NCBI GenBank assembly: GCA_963995505.1
Contig: OZ023192.1
Location: 12,755,001-12,819,000 of the forward strand
Origin: Hypericum androsaemum
Taxonomy: Eukaryota; Streptophyta; Magnoliopsida; Malpighiales; Hypericaceae
Length of the DNA: 64,000 nt
Direction: 5' to 3'
Part shown: positions 35,571 through 46,000 of the stretch, one piece after another
Layout of the letters: every line of letters begins with the position of its first letter
Position numbering within the stretch: position 1 is the first letter of the stretch
Made by a program: the position numbers and the translations under genes
The notes under the pieces: model-generated
The model's input: the letters and a program-made list of their open reading frames with translations, nothing else
The model's database searches: none
Told to the model about the DNA's origin: nothing

Positions 35571-35723
35571 TGATAAATATGTCGCTTCATTTTATTGATC
35601 ATCATAGAGGTCATATATATAACAATTATAATATTTGGGATGCAAATAATAACCACATAACTTGATGAGGATGTAATTATTAAACAAGACCTAATCATAT
35701 AAGGAAATTACCATACTCCAATA
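35571..35723 (-). repeat. 5' LTR of the copia element in OMT copy 1
   Basis: Near-copy of 31707-31866, with a C for G change in the first 20 bases and a small deletion around position 90. Adjacent to the tRNA-Met primer-binding site. Confidence 0.9.
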
Positions 35724-35915
35724 ATAGATGAGAAGAGAGATGAGCGTCAGGTTACAGAAACCAAGCTCCTCTACGACATGTTAATGATGGCTGTGTTGAC
35801 CGGAAAAGAACGAAGTGAGAAAGACTGGGAAAAGCTGTTCATGGAGGCTGGTTATAGTCACTACAAGATCTCACCCTTGCTTGGTTTAAGGTTCCTAATT
35901 GAGCTTTATCCTTAA

Positions 35916-36212
35916 AAGTATTGGATGAACTGCTGTAATAAAGTTATCTGCGTTCTCCCACCAAGGAAGTTAGTTGTTGTTTTGAGTTTGCTCTTCATTT
36001 CCAAAATCACATCACTTATGAGGATGTTATTGTTTGTATTTTTATTAATATTTTTGCTGTATTTGGATCTTATGAAATGTAACTCGTCGTACTTTCAGCC
36101 TAAAAATGAAAAGTTGTTTTCTTTCTTCTGATTTTCTACAAAAAATTGTGCCGTGAAATATGATATGATTTTCTACGTTGACAAACAAATATAATTGAAT
36201 TTATCAGTCTTG
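35916..36212. repeat. Segmental duplication: 3' flank shared by OMT copies 1 and 2
   Basis: The 300 bp after the OMT copy 1 stop (for example CTCCCACCAAGGAAGTTAGT and AACAAATATAATTGAATTTA) recur after OMT copy 2, where they are split by the large copia element: first part at 40251-40336, rest at about 49193-49407. This proves that the duplication unit extended past the gene. Confidence 0.88.
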
Positions 36213-38824
36213 TAACTATTTAGATGTAACTACTTTGTGGTTATTTTTTAGGAATAATATAATTTTTACTTATTAAAAAATTATCTTATGTGTCGTGCCA
36301 TGTAATTACTTTTATTCATATGATATGTCACGTCATTAAAATTATTGATGTATCACGACATCATGTCATCAATTACTCAAATTTTACCTAAATCATTCTA
36401 GCCATAACTTTCAACGATTACTCCAATTTAGTGCATTGGCGCTCGCTGGTGCGGAGGTGAGCGCTTGAGGTCTCATTTGGAAAAATGGATGGGCGTGGTT
36501 CAAAGGTGGCATGATTAAGAAGGTTTAGTTTGCATTATTCGGAGTGGAGATTTGACTATTGAAAAATCATGCCAATTTTTGAAGTGCGAGATACAATCGG
36601 GAACTTCTTCTTCATACTACTATGAATTGTATTCATGAATGGCTACATTGATCGAACTCTGTTACTGATCTGGGTCATCAGAATCTTAACTTATATTTGG
36701 AGTGTTTAGGTTGGATGATTAGCCTTGTAATTATTCATCTTGTGTAATTTTTGAGATATATATGAAATTAATTCATTTACCAAGAAAACAATTACCCCAA
36801 ATTTTCACCAGCCGCACCTCCCTTCCTCGACCTAGCCACATCCCTAGACTTTTCCAGCCACGCCGCCCTCCCTCCCTCTCTCCCGTCGACACCGGCCTCC
36901 TTTCCGGTACACCATCTCCTGGCTCTCTTTAAAAACTGGGTCTTTGCTTCCATGTGCGTGGCGGGGATACATCTGTAATAAGCTTGGCAAGGTGGGGGCA
37001 TTTTTGTGCAACACGAATGACATTTATTGAACTTGGTTTCTATTCTGGATTGAGGTTTACACATCTTGTTATCTAAGACTAGCACAATGGTGGCCAAAGT
37101 GTAACTAGGTTGCACTAGAAGACAAAAAATATATATAAAAAAAGAAAGCAAAAGAGAAAAAAGGGTTGGTCACGCCCTTGTGCGGCTGACTGTCCTTGAC
37201 AGTAATTTGGTTAAGCATTTTTTTATTTTTTTATGTGGCACATAACATAATGCTACCTGGTAAAATATAAAAATTAGTATTTTTTTATTCTATATAAATA
37301 GAGGTCAATCTTTTCACCTCGTATATAGCATAATTTTTTAATTCTCTATAAAAATTCGTATATATATATATATATATGGTAGAGAAGGCCTTTATGTTTT
37401 CCGTTGGCTATTCCTTCCTATTGCTGGGAGTTTGAGTATTTTGTAAATTTTTAAACCTTCGCGCTAGTATATATGGAATAGAATGATTACTTATAAAAAT
37501 ACTAATGACGTGTGGTGTGTGACAACGTTAATAACATGGTGTACTACGTGAATGTCAAGATGTATTAATCTAATTATAGTTAAATAAATGTCACTTGGTT
37601 ATTAAGTAAAAAAAAATTTATCACCTAATCAAATAAATTAAAATTACAAAATAGTGGCGTGTCAAATGCTGAAACCATAAAGTATTCAATTAAAATTTTA
37701 CTTTAAAAATTTATCACTTTTTATATTTATAGTAAATTTAACAGATTTCAATTTGTTTATCATAATTATTAAAAAAAATTTATTCATCCACATATTGTTA
37801 CGTAGAGATGTTAGAACCGCTATCAAATTGCTCCTGCCTATTTGTCAAAGTGGTAAAATATTTGGATTCCATTTGATAAATTTTGGGATCAAATATTAAA
37901 AATAGAACAGACACTAACCCGACAGAATTTGGAAGACACCGATATAGAGAATCAACCCTGGCACGTTGTTCCTGCAACCGTGAGAGTTTGGGACTTTTTG
38001 CCTGTCAAGCAATCATTGCTATGACCAGACCACTAGTAAATTGCTACGGTAATTTCGAAACTCGAAGGACAATTGATCGAGACTTACCTCTCAGGAAAAA
38101 AGTGATCGAGACTTTGGGTAGGGCAGCCCATGAGTACAGAGTGCATCAATTTGTGTGGTGCAGCTGCAGACTTTTACATCAAAAATATTCTGGCAGAAAT
38201 CATATATTCGGATACACTAATTTAATATTGAGTTGAGAAAGATCACGAATAATAGCAAAAAAAAATTTTCTTATAGAGTTTTAATACAATTATAATCACA
38301 ATATTTAAATTCAAAATCTAGTTAACTTAGAATAATACTTTGTCAATTCATCTATTTGTCCGGTAAAAATAATTAAAATATTTTTGTGGTTGATTGAACC
38401 TGATGTTGTGGTTGAAAATCAGGCACATCTTCCAATTGTATTCTTCAATTACGCATGAAAATCACAAGACGAACAATACAAAGCCTTTTTTTAACAGAGT
38501 ACACAGCGCCTCTGATATTTTCTTACAAAGTATGAATTTTATTGAAACTTCGTAATATTACAAAGAGACAAAATAAAAGTTGTTATGGAGTAGTTTAACT
38601 AGGTGTAATATTTTTTAGATGACTGTCTACTTTTTTACCATGAAAGTTAATTCAAATGGTAAACGTCTTGGACGAGCAAAAAATATTATTCAAAAATACC
38701 ATTTTGATTAGGAAACAAAAGTGCTCGACTCTCTAAATACAAAGGTTTCAAAAAAAAACCTATTCATCTTCTTATATTAAGCAGCTTGACGCCAACTCCA
38801 ACTCCAAGTCTTTGGAGAGCAAAT
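36213..38824. other. Intergenic between OMT copies; possible LINE tail and shared upstream segment
   Basis: At about 36410-36780 a sequence ending GATATATATGAAATTAATTC and an A-rich end looks like a 5'-truncated LINE. An (AT)n run lies near 37364. The segment at about 37500-37910 has a diverged copy at 53930-54250 (CACATATTGTTAC, GGATTCCATTT, ATTAAAAATAGAA). ORFs at 36792-37151 (-) and 37883-38236 (+) show no known domain. The last few hundred bases are the OMT copy 2 promoter region. Confidence 0.45.
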
Positions 38825-40250
38825 ATGGCCTCCATCCCCAACCACACCCCTCAAGAAATGTTCCAAGCTCAAATCCATATCTACAACCATCTCATGCGCT
38901 ACATAAGTTCTATATCACTCAAATGTTGCATTGACCTTAAAATTCCTGACGCAATCCACAGGCATGGGAAGCCCGTCAACCTTCCCGAGTTGGCCTCTTC
39001 ACTTGGCATCCAACCCACAAAGATCCCTTGCCTATGCCGTCTCATGCAGATGCTGGTCCACTCCGGATTTTTCGTCTCTTCGGAAGCTGGTTCCGGTCAT
39101 GAACCAGCGTACGATCTAACCCTGTCCTCCAGGCTGCTTGTCAGGGACAATCTCAACTGCCTGTCACCGATGATGTTGGCGCTTTTGACGCCCCCGAGCG
39201 TGTCGGCTTTCGATTGCTTGGCAGATTGGTTCCGAGGGGACGAGAACATCACACCTTTCGAGCAAGCCAACAATATGGCCTTTTGGGAGTACGTTTATGA
39301 TGATAAGAATCAGGAGAACAAAAGGTTGCTGGGTGAGGCAATGGCTTCCGATTCGCGGATGATCAACTTGGTTATGGGAGAATTCAAGCCAATCTTCGAG
39401 GGCTTGGGTTCGATGGTGGACGTAGGAGGAGGTACGGGATCACTAGCCAGGGCCATTTCCGAAGCTCTTCCTGATGTGAATTGCACTGTACTTGATCTTC
39501 CACAGGTTGTTTCCAACATGACAGGAAATCAGAACTTGGATTTTTTTGGTGGTGATATGTTTCAACATGTTCCTGCCGCTGATGCTATTGTCCTTAAGGT
39601 ATGTGATATCTCCTTGCAACTTTTTATTGTTTAATGACAATAATTAGTTGGTTATCTTTGACAAATATTGGCATGATTTTAAAAAACGAGGGACTTGTTT
39701 TAGGGGTGATTCTAAACAATATTTTTTATATTGAGATTTTGAGTTAGATATATATAGATTTTAATATATTATTAAAACGGGTAGATCACGTACAAATTTT
39801 GGTCCAATAGACTTATTTGAGGAGACGTGTTGAGATTGCCTCCACAACTCGTTATTGTGCAATGACATGGGCCCACTAAAAGTTAATAATTAGTGGTTAA
39901 TCATTGATATATCGGTTACATAACAACAATGTTCCAATAATTTTCAGCTTATATTGCATGACTGGAGTGACAACAACTGTGTGAAGATACTTGAGAATTG
40001 CAAGAAAGCTGTTTCCGGTAAAGGGAAAGGAGGTAGGGTATTCATCATCGATATAGTGATTGATGAGAAGAGAGATGAGCATCAAGTTACAGAAACCAAG
40101 CTCCTCTACGACATGTTTATGATGGCTTTGTTGATCGGAAAAGAACGAAGTGAGAAAGATTGGGAAAAGCTGTTCTTGGAGGCTGGTTATAGTCACTACA
40201 AGATCACACCTTTGTTTGGTTTAAGGTCTCTAATTGAGCTTTATCCTTAA
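38825..40250 (+). CDS. Class I O-methyltransferase, copy 2, intact
   Basis: Two exons, 38825-39598 and 39948-40250, give 358 residues with a TAA stop. The intron lies at the same place as in copy 1 (after residue 258, phase 0). The N-terminal dimerisation domain begins MASIPNHTPQEMFQAQ; the C-terminal Rossmann domain has DVGGGTGSLARA (199-210), VLDLPQVV, GDMFQHVPAADAIVLK, the catalytic His262 in LILHDWSD, and the terminal KITPLFGLRSLIELYP. This is the COMT-like family that includes resveratrol, flavonoid, chalcone and alkaloid O-methyltransferases; the substrate is unknown. The protein is very close to copy 1. An LTR begins 87 bp after the stop codon in the same orientation, so its 3' UTR has been replaced or truncated. 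An ATG at 38786 in frame would add 13 residues; the shared MASIPN start is preferred. Confidence 0.95.
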
Positions 40251-40336
40251 AAGTATTGGATGATCTGCTATAATAAAGTTATCTGCATTCTCCCACCAAG
40301 GAAGTTAGTTGTTGTTTTGAGTTTGCTCTTTATTTC

Positions 40337-40939
40337 TGTTGGACCTTGGGCCCAATAGGCAATTATTATTGTGCCTAATTGGGCCCGGGCCCATTAGGCC
40401 CAAAAAGTTGGGTTGGATGGGCCGATCAACCCGCGTTGACCGGCCCAAGATACGCAAGCGCCACGTCAGCGTGACGTGGCGCTGACGTCGCATGTGGCAG
40501 TCCACGTGGCGCCACGTGGCAAAGCTATGCGTAGCCTTGCCACGTGGCGGACATGCTGACCAAAGCGCCACGTGGCGGACATGTGACACGTGGCGACACG
40601 CGGCGTGCCACGTGGTGCGTTTTGGCTGTCCGGATTTCCCTATAAAAGGGAAAATCTGGCTGGACCAATTTGTAACTTTTCCCACAACCACTCAATACAA
40701 AAGGAAAATTCAGGATCAGTTCCAGAATTTTAATCAGATATTCGATAAAAGGAAATCTCGTGAAAATCGATTACGGATCCGTTCGAACGTGATCGTAATT
40801 CGACCAGCACGAAGAAGTTGTGGACCCGAGCCTGTGGACCTCTTACTTCAACAAGTAAGTGATTTATTATTAACTATTAGTTTGTTAATTACACGGGTTT
40901 AACACGTAATTACTCGTTAATTACGCGTCAAAACCGTCA
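40337..40939 (+). repeat. 5' LTR of the large copia element
   Basis: 603 bp. U3 is GC-rich with a dense set of ACGTGG cores. A likely TATA box is CCCTATAAAAGGG at about 40638-40650. The end is followed by AT and the tRNA-Met-type primer-binding site. Confidence 0.92.
40459..40620 (+). promoter_or_regulatory. G-box/ABRE-like array in LTR U3
   Basis: Within 160 bp there are five copies of the palindrome CCACGTGG plus further GACGTGGC, ACACGTGGC, CCACGTCA and TGACGTCG cores, ending about 20 bp before a TATA-like box (TATAAAAGG). Such ACGT cores bind bZIP and bHLH factors and are found in ABA- or light-responsive promoters. The 3' LTR keeps a similar set at 48718-48870. The function is inferred. 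Confidence 0.7.
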
Positions 40940-42068
40940 ATTGGTATCAGAGCATGGTTGAAACCAAGTTTTGATGATAATATGATGTTTTAATTCAAGT
41001 AATTATGTGATTTATTGAGTTAAAAATCATATTAATCGTGATTTTATGAAAAATCATAATCTGTTGGACTTTAATGTAATTAATTTGGAACCAGCGGGAC
41101 TAAATTAAATTTTGCCTAACCACGCGGGCAAATTCGCGCACGCGCGAAACCTTAAGGTACCAATCTGAAATTTGACCGATTAAATGGCACCTGCGTGTCG
41201 TGGACCTCGGTGCAATTTTCGGAAGACTTGGGGATTAATTGGAAATGTTCCCAAAAATCCCCAAATCCAATCAAACCCTAATCGGGCGATTTGGGCGTTT
41301 TCGCCCAAAATCGAAATCTGTCGATTTCGTCAGAAATCCGACGATTACGACGCCGGAGATCGACGATAGTCGATTCTCCGGCTTCTCCCCGACGTCCCGA
41401 TACCACGTTTATGGATCGGCGTCGTCGGAATCGCGAGATCGAGGACGACGACGGCGGAGAGGCGTCGAACGGAGAAGAGCTTCGCGGCGGAGAACGGCTG
41501 GACGACGGCCCGCGCGGCCGCTACGGCCGTGATCGTGAGGCCGAGACGCGTCGATTGCGACCGGTCTCGGCCGCTGGTTCAGCGGCGGTCGTAGGAGGGA
41601 GACGCGGCGGCGATTTCACCTTCGGGGTCGGGGATAGAGAAAATTCGAGGGGAAAATATGCGAGGGGCAAAATCGTAATTTCACGATTTTTCCCGAAAAT
41701 ATTTATACCCGGGTCAAGAAAATAAAAAAATCGGATGGATTGACCTAGTTTCTTGGTTCGACCCACCCGATTTACGGTCAAGTCAAAATTGGACCTATAA
41801 ATTGGTTTTTTCTCTTTTAATTGGATAAAATCAGTTTTTATTCAATTAAAATCCAATAAATTGAAAAAAAAATTAAGAAATTTTTGTCAATTAGGTTTAT
41901 TGAAATTATATTTTAATAAACTTAAAAAGAAAATATTTTGGAACGAGTTCCGAGATTGAATTGATCCATAAAATGTTCATCAAAAGATTGAAAAATGAGT
42001 TTTTCAATCCTATTTTGGGAAAATATGAGTATTAACCCGAAATTGAATTGCAATTGTTGCAAGATTTG
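40940..42068 (+). other. Retroelement leader, 5' part
   Basis: Starts with the primer-binding site. A GC-rich stretch (about 41330-41640) reads arginine- and glycine-rich in several frames and may be captured host DNA. It has no ATG-initiated ORF with a known domain. AT-rich sequence follows. Confidence 0.5.
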
Positions 42069-42722
42069 ATGGCTACTGGAGACAGGTATCTGAACTTCTG
42101 TGCAACAGAACTTCGACAGAAGATTCTGAAGCGCCGTTTACCGCTGCGTGTGCCCAAGAATGACATGTATGTCATTGTTGAACACATTGAGGCTGTTCAC
42201 CGGGAGATGCAAGAGTGCATCTGGGCCGGAGGTTACGATCATGGAGAGGACTGGCCCTCTATGTTTCGAGACCTCCTGGTCACGATGAAAATTCGAGAAG
42301 ATATGAGTGTCTTCTCGGCACCCGAGTTCAATACCCATAGAGATGCTCTCTATGGTCTGGTCCATTATCTTGAGGATAAGGGTCTTCGCAGAGAAATGAT
42401 ACCTTCTCCTGTTCTTGAGCTGCGAAGCGGTTTGATCTTGAACCGCTACTTCGCTAAGGATTACTATTATAGTTTTCCTCCGCTCCTGATCATCTGGATC
42501 ATGGATTCAATTCCAGTTCTGGAAAGTACTCTGGAACTTCTCATCGGATCGTCCTCGTACCCGGCCCCCACCGGATCGTCTCCGGACCCAGATCCAGATA
42601 TGTATCTGGATTCTCCTACCGGATCGCCTGGACATCCCTGTGTGATTATATGTTTAACTGTCCCCATATACATATGTTGTTTTTTGCGAGACTTTTGTAC
42701 AATAGGTTGTGACCTTGTCTGA
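42069..42722 (+). CDS. ORF upstream of gag in the copia leader, unknown function
   Basis: A 217-codon open frame starting at the first ATG (MATGDRYLNFCATELRQKIL). It stays open to TGA at 42720-42722. The N-terminal two thirds is a mixed charged and hydrophobic sequence of globular look (for example DMYVIVEHIEAVHREMQE). The C-terminal part has a short repeat of the type (T)GSS(S)PDPD/TGSPG, then a hydrophobic stretch with cysteines (VIICLTVPIYICCFL). I recognise no domain; it is not gag, protease or envelope-like by eye. It lies 294 bp upstream of gag in another frame. It could be an accessory ORF, a captured host fragment, or chance. Confidence 0.5.
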   Translation: MATGDRYLNFCATELRQKILKRRLPLRVPKNDMYVIVEHIEAVHREMQECIWAGGYDHGEDWPSMFRDLLVTMKIREDMSVFSAPEFNTHRDALYGLVHYLEDKGLRREMIPSPVLELRSGLILNRYFAKDYYYSFPPLLIIWIMDSIPVLESTLELLIGSSSYPAPTGSSPDPDPDMYLDSPTGSPGHPCVIICLTVPIYICCFLRDFCTIGCDLV

Positions 42723-43015
42723 GGTTTTGTGCATGTGTGAGCACACTCAGAATGTACAAATGCATGTGTCAAACATGTAATTAAATAAAGATGTTTGTTT
42801 AATTACTTCCACTTGAATTTACTATCGATGAACTTTAAACGGTTGAAGTTTAAGATTAATACTTGAATGGTGAGGGGAAGCATGCCCGCGACCCACTTCG
42901 ATTTTGAGATTAATCAAGAACTCCATATCGTTAAAAGTTATGAGTGATTAGTAAATTGAATCATATTGCCAAATCAAATTTCTAATATGTTCTCATATTA
43001 AAAATCCCTATAGAA

Positions 43016-46000
43016 ATGTCAGTCGCTTCTAGATACATCATTGCTGAGCTAAACCGTGAGTTAAAACTCAGCGGTGAAAATTATGACAATTGGAGTATGA
43101 AAATCCAATATGTGCTTGAAGAACAAGAGGTTCTGGAGCACATACATGTCATAATGGATGAGCCTGAAGAAGGCACAACTGCTCAACATAAGCGAGATAA
43201 GGAAGCTTATGTTATTTGGAAGAGGAAAAACACTACTGCTCGATTGATCTTGCTAAGTTCAATGATGGATGATATCATCAGACAATTTCGCGTGCATGAC
43301 AACGCGAAAGAGTTATGGGATTCTCTCAAAGTGAAATTCGGAAAGCTTTCAGTATCGAAGCGGCGTGCTTTGACCATAAGGTTTGATACCTTTAAAAAGC
43401 GTCCGGAGGTTCTCATGCGGAAACACTAGAGAGTGATGTCCAATATGATCAGTGAACTGGCAGAGGCCGGTCACATACTCAGCAACGAGCAGCAGATTCA
43501 AGCTGTCATCCGTTCTCTACCACCAAGTTGGGAACATATGAAGATGAATCTTACCCATTCCGATCATTTGGTAACATTTGATGATGTTGCCAGACACCTT
43601 AAGCTGGAGGAAGATCGCCTCCTAGCTATGAAATCCCACCCTGAAGCCCATTCGATTTGTTCGACTGGGAGTGGTGGGAAAAAGAAAAAAGGTAAAGGGA
43701 ATGGTAAGTGTAAACAAACTCCAAAGGCTGAAAACCATGGAACCAAGTTGGATGGCTCCAAGGCTAAAAAGAACAAGCGGTTTAACATTTCAAAAGTGAA
43801 ATGTTTTAACTGTCAACAGAAGGGACATTTTGCAAAAGATTACAAAATGCCCAAGCAGGTACATCTAAACTCAAGTGTGAGTAAATTGTATGTATCTTCT
43901 TGTACCCTTCTAACTGAATCACATTCTATGTGGGTGATTGATTCAGGAGCGACAGACCATATAGCTAGAGACCGTGGTTCGTTCGTTGAGTACAGGCGAT
44001 TGTCGGCTGGAGCAAAAACCATTTTTGTCGGTAACAACTCGTGTATGGATGTGAAAGGCCTGGGCACTTGTAGATTACACCTTCGTGGTGGTCGTGCCCT
44101 TCTTTTACATGACGTGTTGTTTGCTCCAGACATACGAAGGAACCTGATCTCAGTTTCGGCCTTAATGTCTTTAGGTTTCCGGTTGTCATTTGAGAACGAC
44201 ACCGTTAGATTATTTTTGGATGATGCCTATTTTGGCCTTGGATATATATCGGAAGGTTTTTTGATTCTGGATATTGATCCTTCTGAAAGTTTTTCCTTTG
44301 TCACTAGTTCAAATTCATCAGAGGATGATATTAAACTATGGCATTCTAGACTTGGCCATATCGGTCAGGATCGTTTAAACCGTCTAGCTAAGGCAGGACT
44401 GTTGGGCCATATAGAGAAATCTATATTACCTTGTTGCGTATCCTGTCTAGAAGGAAAAAGTACTAGAAAACCTTTCGGTACTGGAGCTAGAGCCAAATTT
44501 CCATTACAATTAGTCCATTCTGACATATGTGGTCCAATGAACGTGAGGGCAAGGCATGGAGCATATTACTTCATCACCTTTATTGATGACTATACTAGAT
44601 ATGGTCTGATATACCTGATTTCTCACAAGTCTGAAGCCTTAAACTGCTTCAAGACATACATGAGTTTTGTTGAGAATCAGAAGGATAGAAAGATAAAGGC
44701 CTTACGAACTGATCGTGGCCGTGAATATCTTTCTGATGAGTTCAAAGCTCTATGCATTGAAAAAGGAATTGAACATCAGTTGTCCATTCCTTATACACCA
44801 CAGCAAAATGGAGTTGCTGAAAGAAGGAATAGAACTCTTCTTGATATGGTTAGATCGATGATGGCAGAGGCAAATTTGCCTATATCATTCTACGGAGATG
44901 CGCTCCTGACTGCCGCATATGTTCTAAACCGTGTTATCTCTAAGTCTGTTACAGCCACTCCTTACGAAATGTGGACAGATCGGAAGCCCGATCTATCCTA
45001 TTTTAAGCCGTGGGGGTGTGCGTCCTATGTCCATTCTACCTCAAGTGCTTTCGGTAAATTAGGACCGAGAGGTAGAAAAAGTATCTTTATAAGATACTCA
45101 GAGGTATCTAAAGGGTACGTGTTCGTGGGTGAACTTGACAATGGACATGTAACAGAATTTGAATCACGTGATATCACCTTTTTGGAGAATAAATTTCCAA
45201 AGTTGGGGGAGGTTAGTAGTGACCTTACCCTTTATGAGACAAATGAACCAGAGTCATCTAGATCACTTCTTCCGAGTGGGAGAATTGAGGAGGAAGATAG
45301 AGATTTTTCAAGTCAAAATGATCCGAAAGGTCGTGATCTGAGTCCTGAAAGGGAGGTAATTCCTTATTCCAGTGGGAGTACGGTATTTCCACCCAGTGGG
45401 AGTGCGATTCCTGGATATGATGAATATATGAGAGATGTTTATCAAAACCGGGAATACTGTAGGTCTAGCAGAACTAGCATACCATGCCGATGATTTGACA
45501 TCGAAGGCGAGGCTAATGCGTTCTTGGTATCACTAAAGAAATTTGGTGGTCCAAGTGAAATTCTTCTAGCCATCCTGCAGGATGAAGATGAACCTAAAAA
45601 TGTATGTGGAGCATTGTCATCTCCAAAACGTGATGAATGGATGAATGCAATGGATGAAGAAATGTCTTCTATGATCAAAAACCAGGTTTGGGATCTGGTT
45701 GACCTACCTAAGGGGCGTAGGGCAATTGGGAATAAGTGGATTCTCAAAATCAAGCGCAATGCAGATGGCAGTATCGAAAGATACAAAGCGCGTTTGGTTG
45801 CCCAAGGATTTAAACAACAGGCTGGGATAGACTATGAGGAGACTTTTGCACCTGTTGTTAGATTTACGTCAATTAGGGTCATTTTAGCTATGGTTGCTAA
45901 CATGAATCTAGAATTACATCAAATGGATGTAAAGACTGCTTTTCTCCACGGAGAATTGGATGAAAAAATCTATATGATTCAGCCTGAGGGCTACATTCAA

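Larger units (their letters stand above)
31707..35723 (-). mobile_element. Ty1/copia retrotransposon with internal deletion, inserted in OMT exon 2
   Basis: A 4.0-kb element in minus orientation. LTRs of about 160 bp lie at 31707-31866 and 35571-35723 and differ at roughly a dozen positions plus a small deletion. A perfect 5-bp duplication ATAGA (31702-31706, 35724-35728) restores the OMT reading frame when one copy is removed. The primer-binding site is at 35560-35570 (minus strand TGTTATCAGAG). A polypurine tract, TTGAGGGGGGAG on the minus strand, borders the other LTR. The gag region is largely missing. LTR ends are TA...CA in the element's orientation, not TG...CA. Confidence 0.93.
30359..35915 (+). 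pseudogene. Class I O-methyltransferase, copy 1, split by a copia element
   Basis: A SAM-dependent plant O-methyltransferase of the COMT/ROMT-like type, which methylates hydroxyls of phenolics or alkaloids in the cytosol. Exon 1 is 30359-31132; exon 2 starts 31591 and is interrupted at 31706 by a retroelement, resuming at 35729 and ending TAA at 35913-35915. Without the insert it would give 358 residues with no frameshift. Motifs: SAM loop DVGGGTG (199-205), VLDLP (223-227), GDMF (243-246), catalytic His262 in LILHEWSD. As it stands, translation enters the LTR at codon 297 and stops at 31723-31725, giving about 302 residues. The loss removes the C-terminal active-site segment. ATG at 30359 matches copy 2; upstream ATGs in the same frame (from 30248) are less likely. 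Substrate cannot be told. Confidence 0.93.

Noticed and set aside
36792..37151. 119-codon minus-strand ORF near a CAATTACCCC motif, considered as a Pack-MULE
   Set aside because: The partner TIR was not found and the motif points the wrong way for an element end.
37883..38236. 117-codon plus-strand ORF upstream of OMT copy 2
   Set aside because: No domain and no counterpart in the related segment at 53930-54250.
41291..41725. 144-codon ORF in the copia leader
   Set aside because: It begins with a non-ATG codon, and its arginine-rich reading follows from GC-rich composition in several frames.
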